Shown here: positions 20,210 to 33,400 of the stretch, piece after piece
Numbering within the stretch: the first letter of the stretch is position 1
How the letters are laid out: every line of letters begins with the position of its first letter
Source: Halisarca cf. caerulea
Taxonomy: Eukaryota; Porifera; Demospongiae; Chondrillida; Halisarcidae
NCBI GenBank assembly: GCA_963170055.1
Contig: CAUJGJ010000149.1
Location: 20,201-84,200, forward strand
Direction: 5' to 3'
DNA: 64,000 bases
Made by a program: the position numbers and the translations under genes
The notes under the pieces: model-generated
The model's database searches: none
Seen by the model: the letters and a program-made list of their open reading frames with translations, nothing else
Told to the model about the DNA's origin: nothing

Positions 20210-20720
20210 CTTTCTAAAAGTTATCTGTAGTGTATACTGTCCAATTGTAGTTGTAGTTATTATTCATAACGTTGGACTACACAATGTTCAGATTGAATAA
20301 GGTCTCTCCACTGGGTAAAGCATGCTTTGCTGTATAATGACTTATCTTCATTAGTTAATTCTTGCAATAGTATGTCTACTAAAAGTAGCCAAGCAGAATT
20401 TGGCATAGGGCTGTTATTTTCTTGGTAGGTTAGTATTGCAACACACTATAGTTTTTAGTCAACAGCATAATTTCAGAACACTCCTTCGAGCAAGAATACA
20501 TGTATCATAGGAGAAAAGATCAAACTACTGTATGCCAGTGAATTCAAGCATGTGCACATTGCATCATGAGCAGCCATTTGTGGTTACTTTATATTTAAGT
20601 TCACAGATGAATATCTTTTTAGATCTGCTTGCCCTGCACAATTTATATTCAATGAAAATTTTCTAATATACACAACAGAAAGAATTTGACCTGGAGTAGT
20701 CCATAGTGAGGATAGTAAAT
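20210..20720. other. No gene recognised
   Basis: AT-rich sequence without a supported feature. Confidence 0.35.
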
Positions 20721-20722
20721 AG

Positions 20723-21130
20723 TATGGAGTACGATACTACTCCATATGTAGAATTGACATGGAAAAACATGGCCGCAATGCATTAGTGCAAATTCATTTT
20801 CGTCCAAAAACTAATGGTATGGAGAGTCCATGGCTTTCAAAACCAGATTTCAGGACATTTTGACACACCAGCTACAAATAAAGTAGTTTAAAACTTTGTT
20901 AGTGCATGTCCTTGAAGAAATTTGAAGCACTGACAGTGAGGTATGGGTCTGCAGCACCAGTAGCATTATAAGATTATTATTCTCGTCTTTATTTCAAATT
21001 AAGCTACAGGTCTCCAGGAAGGTTCTATAGGTCTCATCTCTCGCCGCTGAGCTTGAATTGTTAGCATCAAGTACCTTTTGCAGGTTATGAAGTAATATGT
21101 ACATTTCTTAAGGTGGCGGGTCAGCCGCCA
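20723..21130 (+). mobile_element. Terminal-hairpin element TH2, partial
   Basis: Left hairpin TATGGAGTACGATACTACTC, then GACATGGAAAAACATGGCCG and the A arm as far as GTACCTTTTGCAGGTTATGA and GGCGGGTCAGCCGCC. No right hairpin. Confidence 0.7.
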
Positions 21131-21139
21131 TTTGCAGTA

Positions 21140-21725
21140 GCTATGAATATAATTATTAGGCCATGAATATAATTATAGCGCACTTACTAGTATACTTGAT
21201 CATTGTCGTACCATTTTTGATGCTTTATTCCGTCATGAAGCTCAGTGTTATCATCAAAATTCGACTGAGCATTCATCTAAGTATGGTGAATGATCATATG
21301 TATGGATTTCCAGAAATTCTGTTCTTCCACTGCGCCACCACACCTAAACTATGCCCAAAATGGCGATCTGCACTCGCAGCAACACAAAATAGTTGATTTT
21401 CAGTTAAACCGAGGAGATTCACAAATTCCATGCATACAATCTTAAACACGAGGGTAAGCTACAAGTTTGTGTCCAAATACACTTATTACGTTGCAATTTG
21501 ACTCGATAAAGCGTCAAAGTATGGCGAACGGAAAGAGCTTTGTTTCTGCTGCAGTGTATGATTTTTTTCATTTATTCTTTGGCCTACGCAGGTCTTATAA
21601 TTAGCTCAGTATGATAAATTAGAGTAGTCGCACTAGTATCGTTCAGTAGGATCGATATTACAGCTAAAGTTTTTGCGAAAATTGCGTGGGCGGACGGACC
21701 CGCCGCCTTAACAAAGAAAAAAATT
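21140..21725. other. No gene recognised
   Basis: A 77-codon + frame at 21163-21396 has hydrophobic N-terminal residues but no family. 21640-21740 runs into composite-repeat words (GGCAAATCCCATGCATTC). Confidence 0.35.
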
Positions 21726-21860
21726 ATAGGCAAATCCCATGCATTCCAGAGATGCCCTTGAAGATAAGCACCTACCTGGAAAGGAACCAGATCCTCACTC
21801 TCATCAACAATATCCCAGCTCCTATCAACCCCATTCTGTTTGATGGTCTCAACAGAGATA

Positions 21861-22026
21861 CAGTGGAACCTCTGTAATCCAATACCTCTATAATCCAACA
21901 TTCTCTCTAATCCGATCTTATTCTGAGATACACTAACCATGTATGAAGCACTGAATGATCTGACAACCTCTGTAATCTGACTTATAATTTCATTCCCATG
22001 GAGTGTCGGATTATGGAGGTTCACTG
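21861..22026. mobile_element. TA-type short element M2 inside the RT frame
   Basis: 166 bases, CAGTGGAACCTCTGTAATCC ... GGATTATGGAGGTTCACTG, flanked by TA and TG (TA changed by one transition). Removing it with one flank restores the RT frame. Confidence 0.9.
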
Positions 22027-22276
22027 TGCCATTAAACAAGCAGCTTTACACACAAATGGTGTAGCCGATCCATCTGGACTAGATGCATTTGCTTAGAGAC
22101 GACTTTGTTCTTCATTCAAGTCTGGCTCGCATAGCCTATGTTCTGCACATGCTGATGTTGGCCATCGCATAGCTACCAATCTAGTCAACCCTGAGGGTTT
22201 AGCTCTAAGCTTTTACTGCTTGCGATTTAATCCCTTTGGACAAATGTCCTGGCTTGAGGCCCATTGGTGTGGTGGT

Positions 22277-22320
22277 ATTCATCTCGGTACCCAGTACCCA
22301 ATTTGGGTACCAAGATGAAT
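22277..22320. repeat. 44-base hairpin insertion in RT copy 2
   Basis: ATTCATCTCGGTACCC / GGGTACCAAGATGAAT around AGTACCCAATTT. It disrupts the RPIG segment. Confidence 0.7.
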
Positions 22321-22917
22321 AATTGGCAAAGCTATACTGAGAATCATTGGGAGTGATGTGGAGGAAGTAGCTGGACCTTTTCTACTTTGTGCAGGTCAAG
22401 AGGGTGGATGTGAGGCAGCCATCCATGCCATGTGTGTAGCAGAGAATAAAGCCGTCCTTTTAGTTGATACTAGCAATGATATTAACATTAAACCACAAGG
22501 CAGCTTTTTACAACATCAGAATCTTTTGTCCCTCCTTAGCTCAATTTCTCATCAATACCTATAGAGCTCCTGTTAGATTATTTATAACAGCTAGTGGAGA
22601 AATTGCTTCCACAGACCCATTGGCTATGCCCATGTATGCACTAGCCATATCATCCCTCATCCATCTGTTGCAAGACAGTTGCCCAGACATTTCCTAGATG
22701 TGGTTTGTTGATGATGCAACCGGTGCATCAACACAGCATTAAGAAGTTGGTGGAATAAGCTAGCCAGCTTGGGTCCCCTATATAAATACTTTCCAAATGC
22801 CTCGAAAACCTATCTAGTGGTTAAGAAAGAGTTTCATACGTAGTAGGTGGAAAACCAAAGGAGTCAATCACGTATTTTAAATCTGGGTATGCATGGTATG
22901 GTATGGTATGGTATCTG

Positions 22918-23083
22918 TATGTAACTTGGATTGTGGATCAACAATGAGATTTCATAATTAGCAATCTAATTTAGTGGTTGTAGTAACTGTGTTATCTATT
23001 AAGTGTACAAGTGTATAGTTCTGTCATCGATCAGCCAGGGTCACTTAAATGTGTCCTGTAGAATAGAGAACATAGAATATACT
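22918..23083. repeat. Dispersed repeat R2, copy 2
   Basis: Matches 19530-19692 with scattered changes. Confidence 0.8.
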
Positions 23084-23089
23084 AAATGA

Positions 23090-23685
23090 TATTCCAGCTG
23101 ATCATACCTGGTGTCAGTAGTCAGCATGTACAATAATAATTATTATCTGTGCTATGGTGCAGAAGCCGAATCATGTAAGACATTCAAGTATATGTTACTA
23201 TAACGTGTGCAACCAATTTCCAATCAATTTGAATGGTACATACGTATGTACTTACAATTTTATACTTTACCTTATGTATGTATATATGTTCTTACAGTAT
23301 ATTTGGGTGATGTCTTATGTATGAATATTTAAGAATATTCTTCTCTTCCCATTCAGATGCAAATATTCAATAACCTACTGAAATTGAAGCTAGTTTCACC
23401 ACATGCATTGGGAGTGTATGATAAGAGAAGCAATCAGAGGTATGGCTATACCTGTATGTGGTCTTTGTGGAAAATATGATCAACATGGTAAGGTAGTCAG
23501 CACTGATATTTTCTCTTTATGGAGATTTATGTTTGAACCTTCCCTTATTTCTGTATGTATCTAATGTCATGTGCATGCTTTATTGTTCATTAACCAACTT
23601 CTTAAAGTCCTTGTTTCCACAATCTGACCTTGTTTTATATTCCCAGCACATTATCAATTAGGACTAAGGACCCCAGACTTTGTTT
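23090..23685. other. No gene recognised
   Basis: AT-rich, with a short hairpin GAATATTTAAGAATATTC near 23322. No supported ORF. Confidence 0.35.
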
Positions 23686-24012
23686 TTAGGGGCTGCCTGT
23701 GGCAGCCCCTATATTGTTTTCATTTGGACTTCCGGTGTGTAACGCTCGTCTGATATATATATATATATATATATAATATGTATTTGAAGAAAAGTTTTAT
23801 TAATAGAGAATTTATATAATAGTAATAGAGAAGTATGAATTTATACAGGAAGGAGTTAGAGGAATTGTTTTGAAAACAATTGCCAAATATGGCAATTGTT
23901 TTCAAAACAATCATCCCGTTACAATAAACAGTATGTTGAATGAATGTTCAGCTGTGCACTCCAATGCGTTGCAAGTGATTCGAGTGCGTGGGGCGGCAGC
24001 CCCCACGAGTTT
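23686..24012. repeat. GGGGCTGCC-ended inverted-repeat unit
   Basis: Left hairpin AGGGGCTGCC/GGCAGCCCCT; right GGGGCGGCAGCCCCCACGAG. It holds a TA microsatellite (23754-23776) and the palindrome at 23871. Confidence 0.5.
23871..23912. repeat. Double palindrome of ATTGTTTTGAAAACAAT
   Basis: ATTGTTTTGAAAACAATTGCC, spacer AAATAT, then its exact reverse complement. Each arm is itself a palindrome. Confidence 0.9.
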
Positions 24013-24014
24013 TT

Positions 24015-24485
24015 AACTCGAATTACTTGTTGCTTTATTGATGATTCACATGTAAAATAAACCCTGCATTACTACAGTACGGATCATGGAAAAGTTAACG
24101 ATTTTAATTTTTCACCTTTAGCTCTTTCGGGTACAAGTTAAGGGAATAGCGGTAAAAGTTACCCATTAACAATTAACCTCTAACTCCCTACTACCAGTTC
24201 GCTATATGACGTAGTAATATTCTTACACAATAAGTCGCCAAAGGTACATTTTAGCCTTGTTGCGGCAAACAAAAGTGCTGTTTTGGGCTTCCAAGTTTCA
24301 TTTTATCAACTTTGTGTAATTTTGAATGTGGTTAACGATAGATACAATTCTCATCGGATTCCGATACATTGAAAGTGATTCGTCCGCGATGCGACAAGGA
24401 GACGGTGTTTGGAATCCGCGTCAAATGTGTGTAGAAGGGTAGGCACAACTGAGAACATTTGAATCAGCAAAGGAGTTACTATTTA
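24015..24485. other. No gene recognised
   Basis: Contains TTAACNNTTAACC-like words around 24140-24180 that recur at 25150-25240; no supported gene. Confidence 0.35.
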
Positions 24486-25014
24486 CCGTATAGCGGGAAA
24501 CTTTCGCGGGACAAAACTTTCGCGAATCGTCTAAAAAGACAAATTTCGCGAAGAAAACTTTCGTGAATAGTCCAAAAGAAATTCTAAGGAAGAGAAAACT
24601 TTCGCGGATTGGTAAGGCAGCCATTGTGGATGTGGCCATATATATCAAAGTATGTGTGTGGACGAGATGGAAACCTACGTACTGGAAACTGCCGTGCCTA
24701 TAAGGAGCTCTGAGAACTCGCCTTATCTCCTTGTCTGCAGCTCTAAATCTAGATGAAGCTTAAGGTGCTGTATAAGCATTACGACCATTGGCAAGTAAAT
24801 CTTCAAATGAAAGGCTTAGCACGAACAAACCTGGTTACATAGCGTCTACGTACTGGATAACGCACCACGTGGCTTCACTCAGTATGCTTCAACCTCCCCG
24901 GACCCGTAGTGTAGCATCTCCATTCTGACTTTTCGCGAAGAAAAATTTTGCGAATGCTCTCTTGTTCGCGAAATTCACAAAGGTTTTCTCCCGCTAAAGT
25001 TTCCCGCTATACGG
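24486..25014. mobile_element. TA-type element with CCGTATAGCGGGAAAC ends
   Basis: 529 bases. CCGTATAGCGGGAAACTTTC ... GTTTCCCGCTATACGG, flanked by TA. TTTCGCG words repeat inside. No ORF. Confidence 0.9.
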
Positions 25015-26222
25015 TATTTTTCGTCATGACACATTGCTTGCAATATGCTGATAAAATGATCGCTAACAGCCTTTGAGAATCAACAAAATGGCAATGTTCC
25101 ATCTCGTACTTCATTAGCTACATCACAAATATGTGTTACATATCAGTTGGAAGTTAACTATTAATGGTTAACCGTTAACTTTTAACTTGTAGCTTTTTCC
25201 AGTGAAACATTAACCCAAACGCGTTAATTTTTAACTAATTAACATTTACATTTCTATGATCCATACTGTATTTTTCAAATTTGGAGTGTAAGAGGGAGTA
25301 AGTAGTGAATTTATTGTATGAATTCAGCCTTAGGCAAGTTCCTTTGACATCACAACTCAAGATCAAAGGAAATTATAAACACAAACAATATTATTATTTG
25401 TCCAGTCATACATACTCGACCCTACACTGGGATAGGAAACTGACATAAGCACCCTGTCACATGCTTTGACTTTTCGACTTTCTGTCCAAGACCAAATTTT
25501 GACGGTCACCACAAAGAATCACTACATAGGTATGCGGTATAATTATATTCATTGCGAATATTCTTGCCAACACAGTTCAACAAAAATCTTAGCTTACGTA
25601 AATTGGCAGTCTCATTGCTGTGTTTGGAGCTCAATATATCATGTTACAACACCTACTGTACATGTCTTGAATTTTTGCCAACCGATTCTTAAAATTTGAT
25701 GATAAGGTGGTAGGATTTCTAATTTTAGTGTTCAAGTGGCTAAATACTTCAGCCATGATGGCAGCCATATCTACAATATGATGCAAGTTCGCTGATAAGT
25801 GTAACTGGTTGACAGTACATCCTTACTTATCCAAACCTCCTTGGTCAAGTGAGTTTTTTGGGGTGAAGAATCCGGATATGTGAAATTCCATACAGCAGTA
25901 ATTAGTAATACAGCAAAATGATTTAATAATGAAGTCAAGGTACTGTATGACGTTACACTAGATTTGACCCACAATCATGATAAAGGTGTCCAGTAAAGGA
26001 TCCCTAAACACATATGATCATCTGCTGGTACTAACTTTAGCGAAATTAGCGAGGAGCCTCAAATTCGCTAACAATTATACCCACCAATAAATGTACCCGC
26101 CAATATTAATTTTTGCATGGTACCATTTGTAAGGATGTACTGTGCACTGTACGGGAGAAAATGGTTGCTTATTATAGAAGTCTAGGAAGCTCAGCAAATG
26201 TAGCTTCAAACCCTAATCCTAT
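25015..26222. other. No gene recognised
   Basis: AT-rich. No supported coding region; the 77- and 67-codon frames show no family. Confidence 0.35.
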
Positions 26223-26898
26223 TATGGAGTACAGTAGTACTCCATATGTAGGATTAACACGGAAAAAACATGGCCGCCATACATTAGCACAAATTTTAGT
26301 TTCGTCCGCTATACAGTACAGTTAGAAGTATTTCTAAGGAATATTGGTACATTTTGGTACACTAGCTACGAGATGAAGTAGATTTAAAGCCTTCGTAGGC
26401 CAATCTCTTTGAAGATCTTCGAAATCTTAGATGACAATGTATGGCTCTGCAACACCATTGATATTTAAGGTGATTATTCTTCTTCTCATCGTTTTTTTAC
26501 TAGTCTACAGGTCACCAGAGGTCTCATATTTCGCCAGTGAACTCTGATTGTTAGCCTGAAGTGCCTTTTGTAAGTTTTGAAGCTACACCTATATTTCTAA
26601 AGCAAGAAAAAAATTAATAGGCAAATCCCATACATTCACTGGATCAGCCATTTGCGGATCAGTGGAAAGGCTATGCAAGACTAGGTGAAAGCGTATGTAC
26701 ACACATATTGGATAATCGACGACTTCAGCGCTCTTTTGTTCAAGCCTTAGCATCTAGCTGGGTACGCTAATTTTAGTCAACTTTTTCAATTTTCTTTCTT
26801 ACAAGATTCGATTGCGTTCCTTCTCAACTGCAGTGAATACCTTTAGCCACCTCTATTCGAGTAAGTGTGTTTTAAATGAAAAAACGCGCGAACAAGGG
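26223..26898 (+). mobile_element. Terminal-hairpin element TH3 with A and B arms
   Basis: Hairpin TATGGAGTAC-AGTA-GTACTCCATA, then ATGTAGGATTAACACGG and the A arm (ACCATTGATATTTAAGG) and B arm (CACTGGATCAGCCATTTGCG, CTTCAGCGCTCTTTTGTTCA). It leads straight into foldback F4, showing that hairpin, A, B and foldback are parts of one composite. Confidence 0.8.
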
Positions 26899-27385
26899 TG
26901 TATGAAACCTTTTAAAAATGATAAAAGGATGTATGATTGACACAGAACCGTGCAAGAAGGTTTTACTAAATATGGATCCTCCAAAAACACTTCAAACAAG
27001 GGTAAGAAGTTGTAGGCATGACGGACATATGGCTATACATACATGAGGCTAGATGGGTATAGGGCTAGGCAGCGTTTGACTGAGTACACACTGTGCAAAT
27101 TCCTACACCCGTAGCTTATACGTACATACGTATATGCGGTATGTAAAAATTTGCAGTGTGCACTCAGTCCAACTAAACTCTACCTAGCCCTATACCCATC
27201 TAGCCTCATGTATGTATAGCCCTATACCCGTCTTGCCCTTAATTTGACCACCTAGCCCTGTGCCTGTTTTAAAACTTACTCTTGCTCCAAGTATTTTTGG
27301 AGGATCCTTTTTTGCTAAAACCTTTTTGCACGTTCCTGTGTCAATCATACACCTTTTTTACTATTTTTAAATGGTTTTTACACGC
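26899..27385. mobile_element. Foldback element F4
   Basis: GTGTATGAAACC ... GGTTTTTACACGC with inner GCAAATTCCTACACCC / GTAAAAATTTGC. Both arms present, mildly diverged. Confidence 0.8.
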
Positions 27386-27389
27386 CCTT

Positions 27390-28915
27390 ATAGCTACAGT
27401 ACAATGCATTTCCACTGTTCACATTAATCCTAGCCTCATTACCATTGAGTCCCTATAGGTAGCCATTTGGGTCGGAAAATTAGACTTGAGTGCTACACTA
27501 ATACAGAACTAATTAATTTTTTTAGTGTAGCAATAGAATATAAATAGTTATAAATTGTGTTTGGCTACTTATGTCACTTGATTTCATTAATGTAAGCCAC
27601 TCTTTATTTATTTCTGGTGACTTCCCTGTCCATTTTGGAAGGTGAGTATTACATGAATGAATCCACCAGGGTGACCCTAAACATGACCCAGCACTGTTGG
27701 TGCACAAAGTGGTTAATGTGTATCAAAGTGCAAAATGATTTATTATTGTAGGTACAACGATTACTACTGTAAATATAATACTCACTCTTACATAGCTCTC
27801 TGCATAGTGGTACAATGCAGGAGACTTGGTATCCGTGAATGCCAGATGTTCTTTTGTTCATAATCACATCTTTAAATTAGGCTGTATCCATTATCCACTC
27901 TGTGAGCAGGGAGAAAGGACTTGTGGTAGGCTAAGTGACTGTTGTGAATTACAAAGAAAACAGTACAGTAATGGATCATAAAAAAGGTAACAAAAATAAC
28001 TTTTACCATTTAACGCTTATCCAGAACTTGCACCATTATTTATCTAACAGTTAACTGGTAACAGTTATCTGCCAAGTTTCTATACATATTTGGATAACGA
28101 GTCTGCGAGATATGACAGGAAGAAGTTATGGGAAAAATTATCGAAGATTAAAAGAGCGAGTAAATGCCTGAGGATATTTCGATCAAAGTCGCTCATTTCG
28201 AAGGCAGTGATCAAGAAATTGGATGTCAATTCGCCGCCAAGAATGTAATCTTCTTTTCCATTGAGCAAAGTTGGATAATTCTTTGCTTGATGTAGGCAGA
28301 CAAAACCATTTAGAATTCTCTCTTCATCAAATGCTAATACCATAGACACATGTCGTCTGTAATCCTACATAACATGTAGCTCGCCATTTTTTTCTGGCTT
28401 TTTTGATCTGTGCTGTATTTTGATTGATTAAAAACATAATGGGTGTTAAACTTTGTTGACTATTGTACCAACTGTATGAGATGGTCTGTAGACCCTCCAA
28501 TATTTGCCATCAGTGCCCATCACCCAGAAAGTAGGGTGCTTGGTGTAGGTACTTGAATCATTATTTGAAACAGCAACCAGGAGAATGCTAAATAAATGGA
28601 GCTCACTATTGTCACTCATTGTTGAAAACCTATTCTTGTCATACCCCACTGCATCACCACTTTATATTCAATTTGCAGTTTTTACTCCAAATTAATATGA
28701 GAAAATCTACCATGAGTTATGGACAAGATGATAATCCTCAGCTGCCACACATACATGTATAATGGTATACTTGACGTCTCATGACATTTTGGCCACCGGG
28801 ATTGAGTTTTAATATAGTGATCAGAGACCATGAAATATAAATCAATTAATCAATCAATCAATATTTAATGTGCACATATGAACAAACACTAGGGCACAGA
28901 ATATATCTAAGGAGA
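27390..28915 (-). other. Unassigned; two open minus frames
   Basis: Minus frames at 28649-28446 (HPTFWVMGTDGKYWRVYRPS) and 28349-28080 (DEERILNGFVCLHQAKNYPT) look protein-like, but I recognise neither and see no clean splice pair. A (CAAT)n run lies near 28847-28862. The missing SKI2 N-terminal exon was sought here and not found. Confidence 0.2.
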
Positions 28916-28917
28916 CA

Positions 28918-29982
<1,065 letters not shown>

Positions 29983-30359
29983 ATAAACATGTTGCTCCCC
30001 AAGGAAGCCGTGTGGTAACTATCTTATCTCCTTTTAACACTTAAAAAGACAGCTGCTCTGCTATTGTTGCTGTACATTGTGGAAGTTGTTATTGCGACCT
30101 TTTGCGCATTAATTGACAACTTTTAATTGTCATGACAAACTGGGCGCTTACAGGATACTGCCCTTACATAATATCAGAGTTGTTTTATGTACATAAGGTA
30201 TACACAAGGACAGAATGAGTATGTACATTAACCAGGTACTTATTTAGCAAGTTCCACTGTAGTTTGTTTCCTCCATACTTTTGGATTTACACCTCAGTGA
30301 TTGGTTGACAAATGTATGGATATTCTCTACATCAGTATTCAATGTGTGTTATTATTTAG
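29983..30359. other. Upstream of first SKI2 exon seen
   Basis: No promoter or initiator exon could be identified. The last bases are an ordinary acceptor. Confidence 0.35.
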
Positions 30360-30491
30360 GCTTCTCTTGGCAGATTTGCAGGATTTACCCCTTCTACTGA
30401 TACCCTGTTGGATTGTTATGTATCTGATTCAAGAATAGAGGTACTTGCTTTGAGAAATGCATACAGTGGAGAATTCACACAATTAGCAGAA
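30360..30491 (+). CDS. SKIC2: SKI2 exon 1 (first one seen)
   Basis: 44 codons after acceptor TATTTAG, ending before GTAGGT, phase 0. It encodes [18 protein letters not shown] and [10 protein letters not shown], corresponding to the SKI2 N-terminal region that wraps the Ski complex. No initiator Met, so an earlier exon must exist; I could not find it between 27 and 30.3 kb. Confidence 0.85.
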
Positions 30492-33400
30492 GTAGGTAAC
30501 TTTGTGTTTCATGCAAGTCTTTAAATTGCTAGTGAACTTTTTTTCACGTGTCTACTTAGCTTGAAAAAGAAGACTTTGGAGTAACTGCTAAGAATTCATT
30601 GTCACTGAATAGAATATTATCATCAAGTACTGCCAAAGGCATACCTGAGAATCTCCCTTTTTGGCCAGGTGTATAGTGAAAGGAGGGTGTTAATGTACGT
30701 GTAAACGTCTTTGGTTACTTATCCCATTTTGGTTTTTACAGGTGGCTTTGATCTGCCATTTAGCATGAGTGATACGGAAATTAGTCACCAAGTTGCTGAA
30801 GGTTGGTGAACTTGCTTACTGTACTTATTCCATTTTACTACTGTGATGTGTGTGTAGGGTATTTGTCTATTCCACCTGGTTTTTCGAGGGGATTGGAGTT
30901 CACTGGCAATCTTTCAGGAAAAGGTAAAACTTGATGTTTAATTTTGGTGTAATCTACTCATACAAAGCAGTTAAATCACTACGTACTGTACATAATGCGT
31001 TTGTGAGCCTTTAGTTCAAAATCACAGAATGTATAGTCAACTCCTGATGTAAAGAACCATGAAATCCACAAGGATTTGTCCTTTATAACAGGAGTTGTTT
31101 CTAAAAGAAGTGTATGTTAATGTATTACAGAATGTGAATTATTATTATAGAAGAACTATGCTATAATTCACAATGATGGTCATAGTGGAGCTCAAATTGT
31201 TGTCTCTTGTACTGTATGTTTTTTGGCTAGCCTGTGCATTTCTATGTCTTTAAGAATACAAGGTTCACTTCAAACCTCATTTGAAAGTCATTGACAGCAG
31301 TGACGAGTTCTTTATATCAGGAGTTTGTTGTAACTGAGGGAAAATATATGCATACAAACTCCGACTAGGGTTTTTCATAAGTGGAGTCCACTGTACGTAC
31401 AGTCTGATCAAATATCCACTGGACTCCATGCCATGACTTGATTTGAGGTTATGGTATCCCAGTGCTGTTTCTTAGCAAGCATCCCAAAGAAAGATGGTCT
31501 AGACTGATCTAAAAGGAATCCAATCTTTGTCACCATAGAAACAAGCTTAGCAACTTAGCCAGGAAACACTAAGATTCTATTTTTGGGGATATTTTCCTCA
31601 TCCAATTTTCTTTAGAAACTCAATTTGTAGCAATTGCATTGTTTTCATTTGGAAGCACCGAGCATCATCTCAAAGTACGTATGTGAATGGATGCTTTTAC
31701 ATATTAAGACATTGGCACTAGTGCTGAATGACATGGGGAACTTACAATTTCCATGTACACACATCACAAGATAATCAGTAGCCTGATGCTGACAACAGTG
31801 TCCCCAGCTATAACAAATTCTGTATAGTATAAGTTACACATAATTACAGAGATAAACCGGTGTCTTAAGATACGTAACTAGCTTGTTGTATTCACTATTG
31901 ACATCACTTGGATGCATATAGTCAAATTAATGACAATCAACTGTACATGTACATACGTAAGTATTGAGGGTACACATGTACATGTGTTTGTACTACTATT
32001 GCAGTGGCATTGGTCATTCACGTGCATTGCCATGTGCTGCGATCGCATAAGGATTACCATGCAGTTTCTTTATTTGTTTATTCTTCTTTGTTTTTGGTTG
32101 TTCTGCTGTACGAATGACACCTAAGATCTAGCTACAGCTTTGAATACTCACACGTTGAGAAAAGGGCATATTTTGGACCACTATCTAGCCTTGAGAGAGT
32201 GACATCAGATCCGAAGAAAGAAACTCGCATATACATATCTAAAACTATTTCTCCTGAAGATTTGATTGTACTTAACAGCAGGGAATTCTTCACTATGTAG
32301 GGATGATCAGATGTTGTTATCACTACCTTTGCACTGTGTTTTGACAGTGGACTACAATCCAAAGTATCCCCGCATCTGAAGCGATTGATTGAAGTACTTA
32401 GGCCATATTGGGAAGAAGCATAAGGGAGTGGAAAGCCAATTTTATGGTTAACGATGGCTGTTTTCATGTTGCTCTTCAAGGGAAGATATCTTTGTACCTA
32501 TCTTATGGGACTAGGAAAAATTCTATAAGAAAGTTATCGCGTTTTTGATGAAAGGCCTCAGTCTCTTGGAACCCCAGCCTCTTCACCTCTGCATTCATAG
32601 CACAGTTTTTTATGCTAATTAGCAGATTTGGAAGGTTATGAGATGGTACTCTTAAAGGAATGATATACGTTCTGACAGAAAAATGCTGTTAATGTCTTTC
32701 CCTGAGAGAAGAAGAGATGATAGCTATTTTTAAAGGTGTTTGTGGATTATACTGATAAAAGGAGGAACAAGGAGCAGTTTCTTATGAGAAAGAACCATGC
32801 TTATATTGAGCTCCCAGTATTTTACTGTGAATTGAGCCTAATTGACAGGCTGTGGAGACAATTGAAACATTTTGTACATGCACTTTTTTATTCCTTGTCA
32901 GTTGAATTGTAGCAGACTATCCCACAAGCTAATGCAAGAAAGCAGTCAGCAAAAGCTTCTGTTTGTTATCTGCAATGAATGATGGCTGAGAAGCAGCTGA
33001 AAGAACAAGTTAAACACTATAAATTGCATTGTCACTTTATTAATCACTTGGTGTGATTGTGATTTTTTGTAAACATTCATTTTCCTATATTATTTGTATC
33101 TTTTATCTCTCCGTTTTTTTTAAATGGTAACTTTGTAGAGTAATGTTTACTCTTCAAAATGGTGTAATTCATGTCTTACTTTTAGCTTTCTACAGGGACT
33201 ACCGTATATTCTCTAAAAATTCGGCACTCCATAATTTTGTCACCCATAGTTTTGTGTCGAAAAAATCTCTAAAATTTGATGAAATGGCCATTTTCTAAAA
33301 CTTCATCGTGTTCTCCAATATTTCGTCGTCCAAATTTTCAGCCTAAGATTAACTGTAGAGTTGAATTTAAGTTTTGTGATTCTTATAGTGGTTCTTCTTC

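Larger units (their letters stand above)
21735..22860 (+). pseudogene. Finger-RT-nuclease-like retroelement, decayed copy 2 (RT part)
   Basis: Pieces of the same RT as 14600-15460: IKQAALHTNGVADPSGLD, a broken LRPIG segment, GSDVEEVAGPFLLCAGQEGG, CEAAIHAMCVAENKAVLLVD (motif A), DPLAMPMYALAISSLI (motif B remnant) and MWFVDDATG (motif C, both Asp kept). It is interrupted by the short element M2 at 21861 and by a 44-base hairpin at 22277-22320 inside the RPIG motif. No finger or 3' region is left. Confidence 0.8.

Noticed and set aside
21584..22039. 151-codon minus ORF
   Set aside because: It runs across the short element M2 and antisense to the RT copy, so it is a shadow frame.
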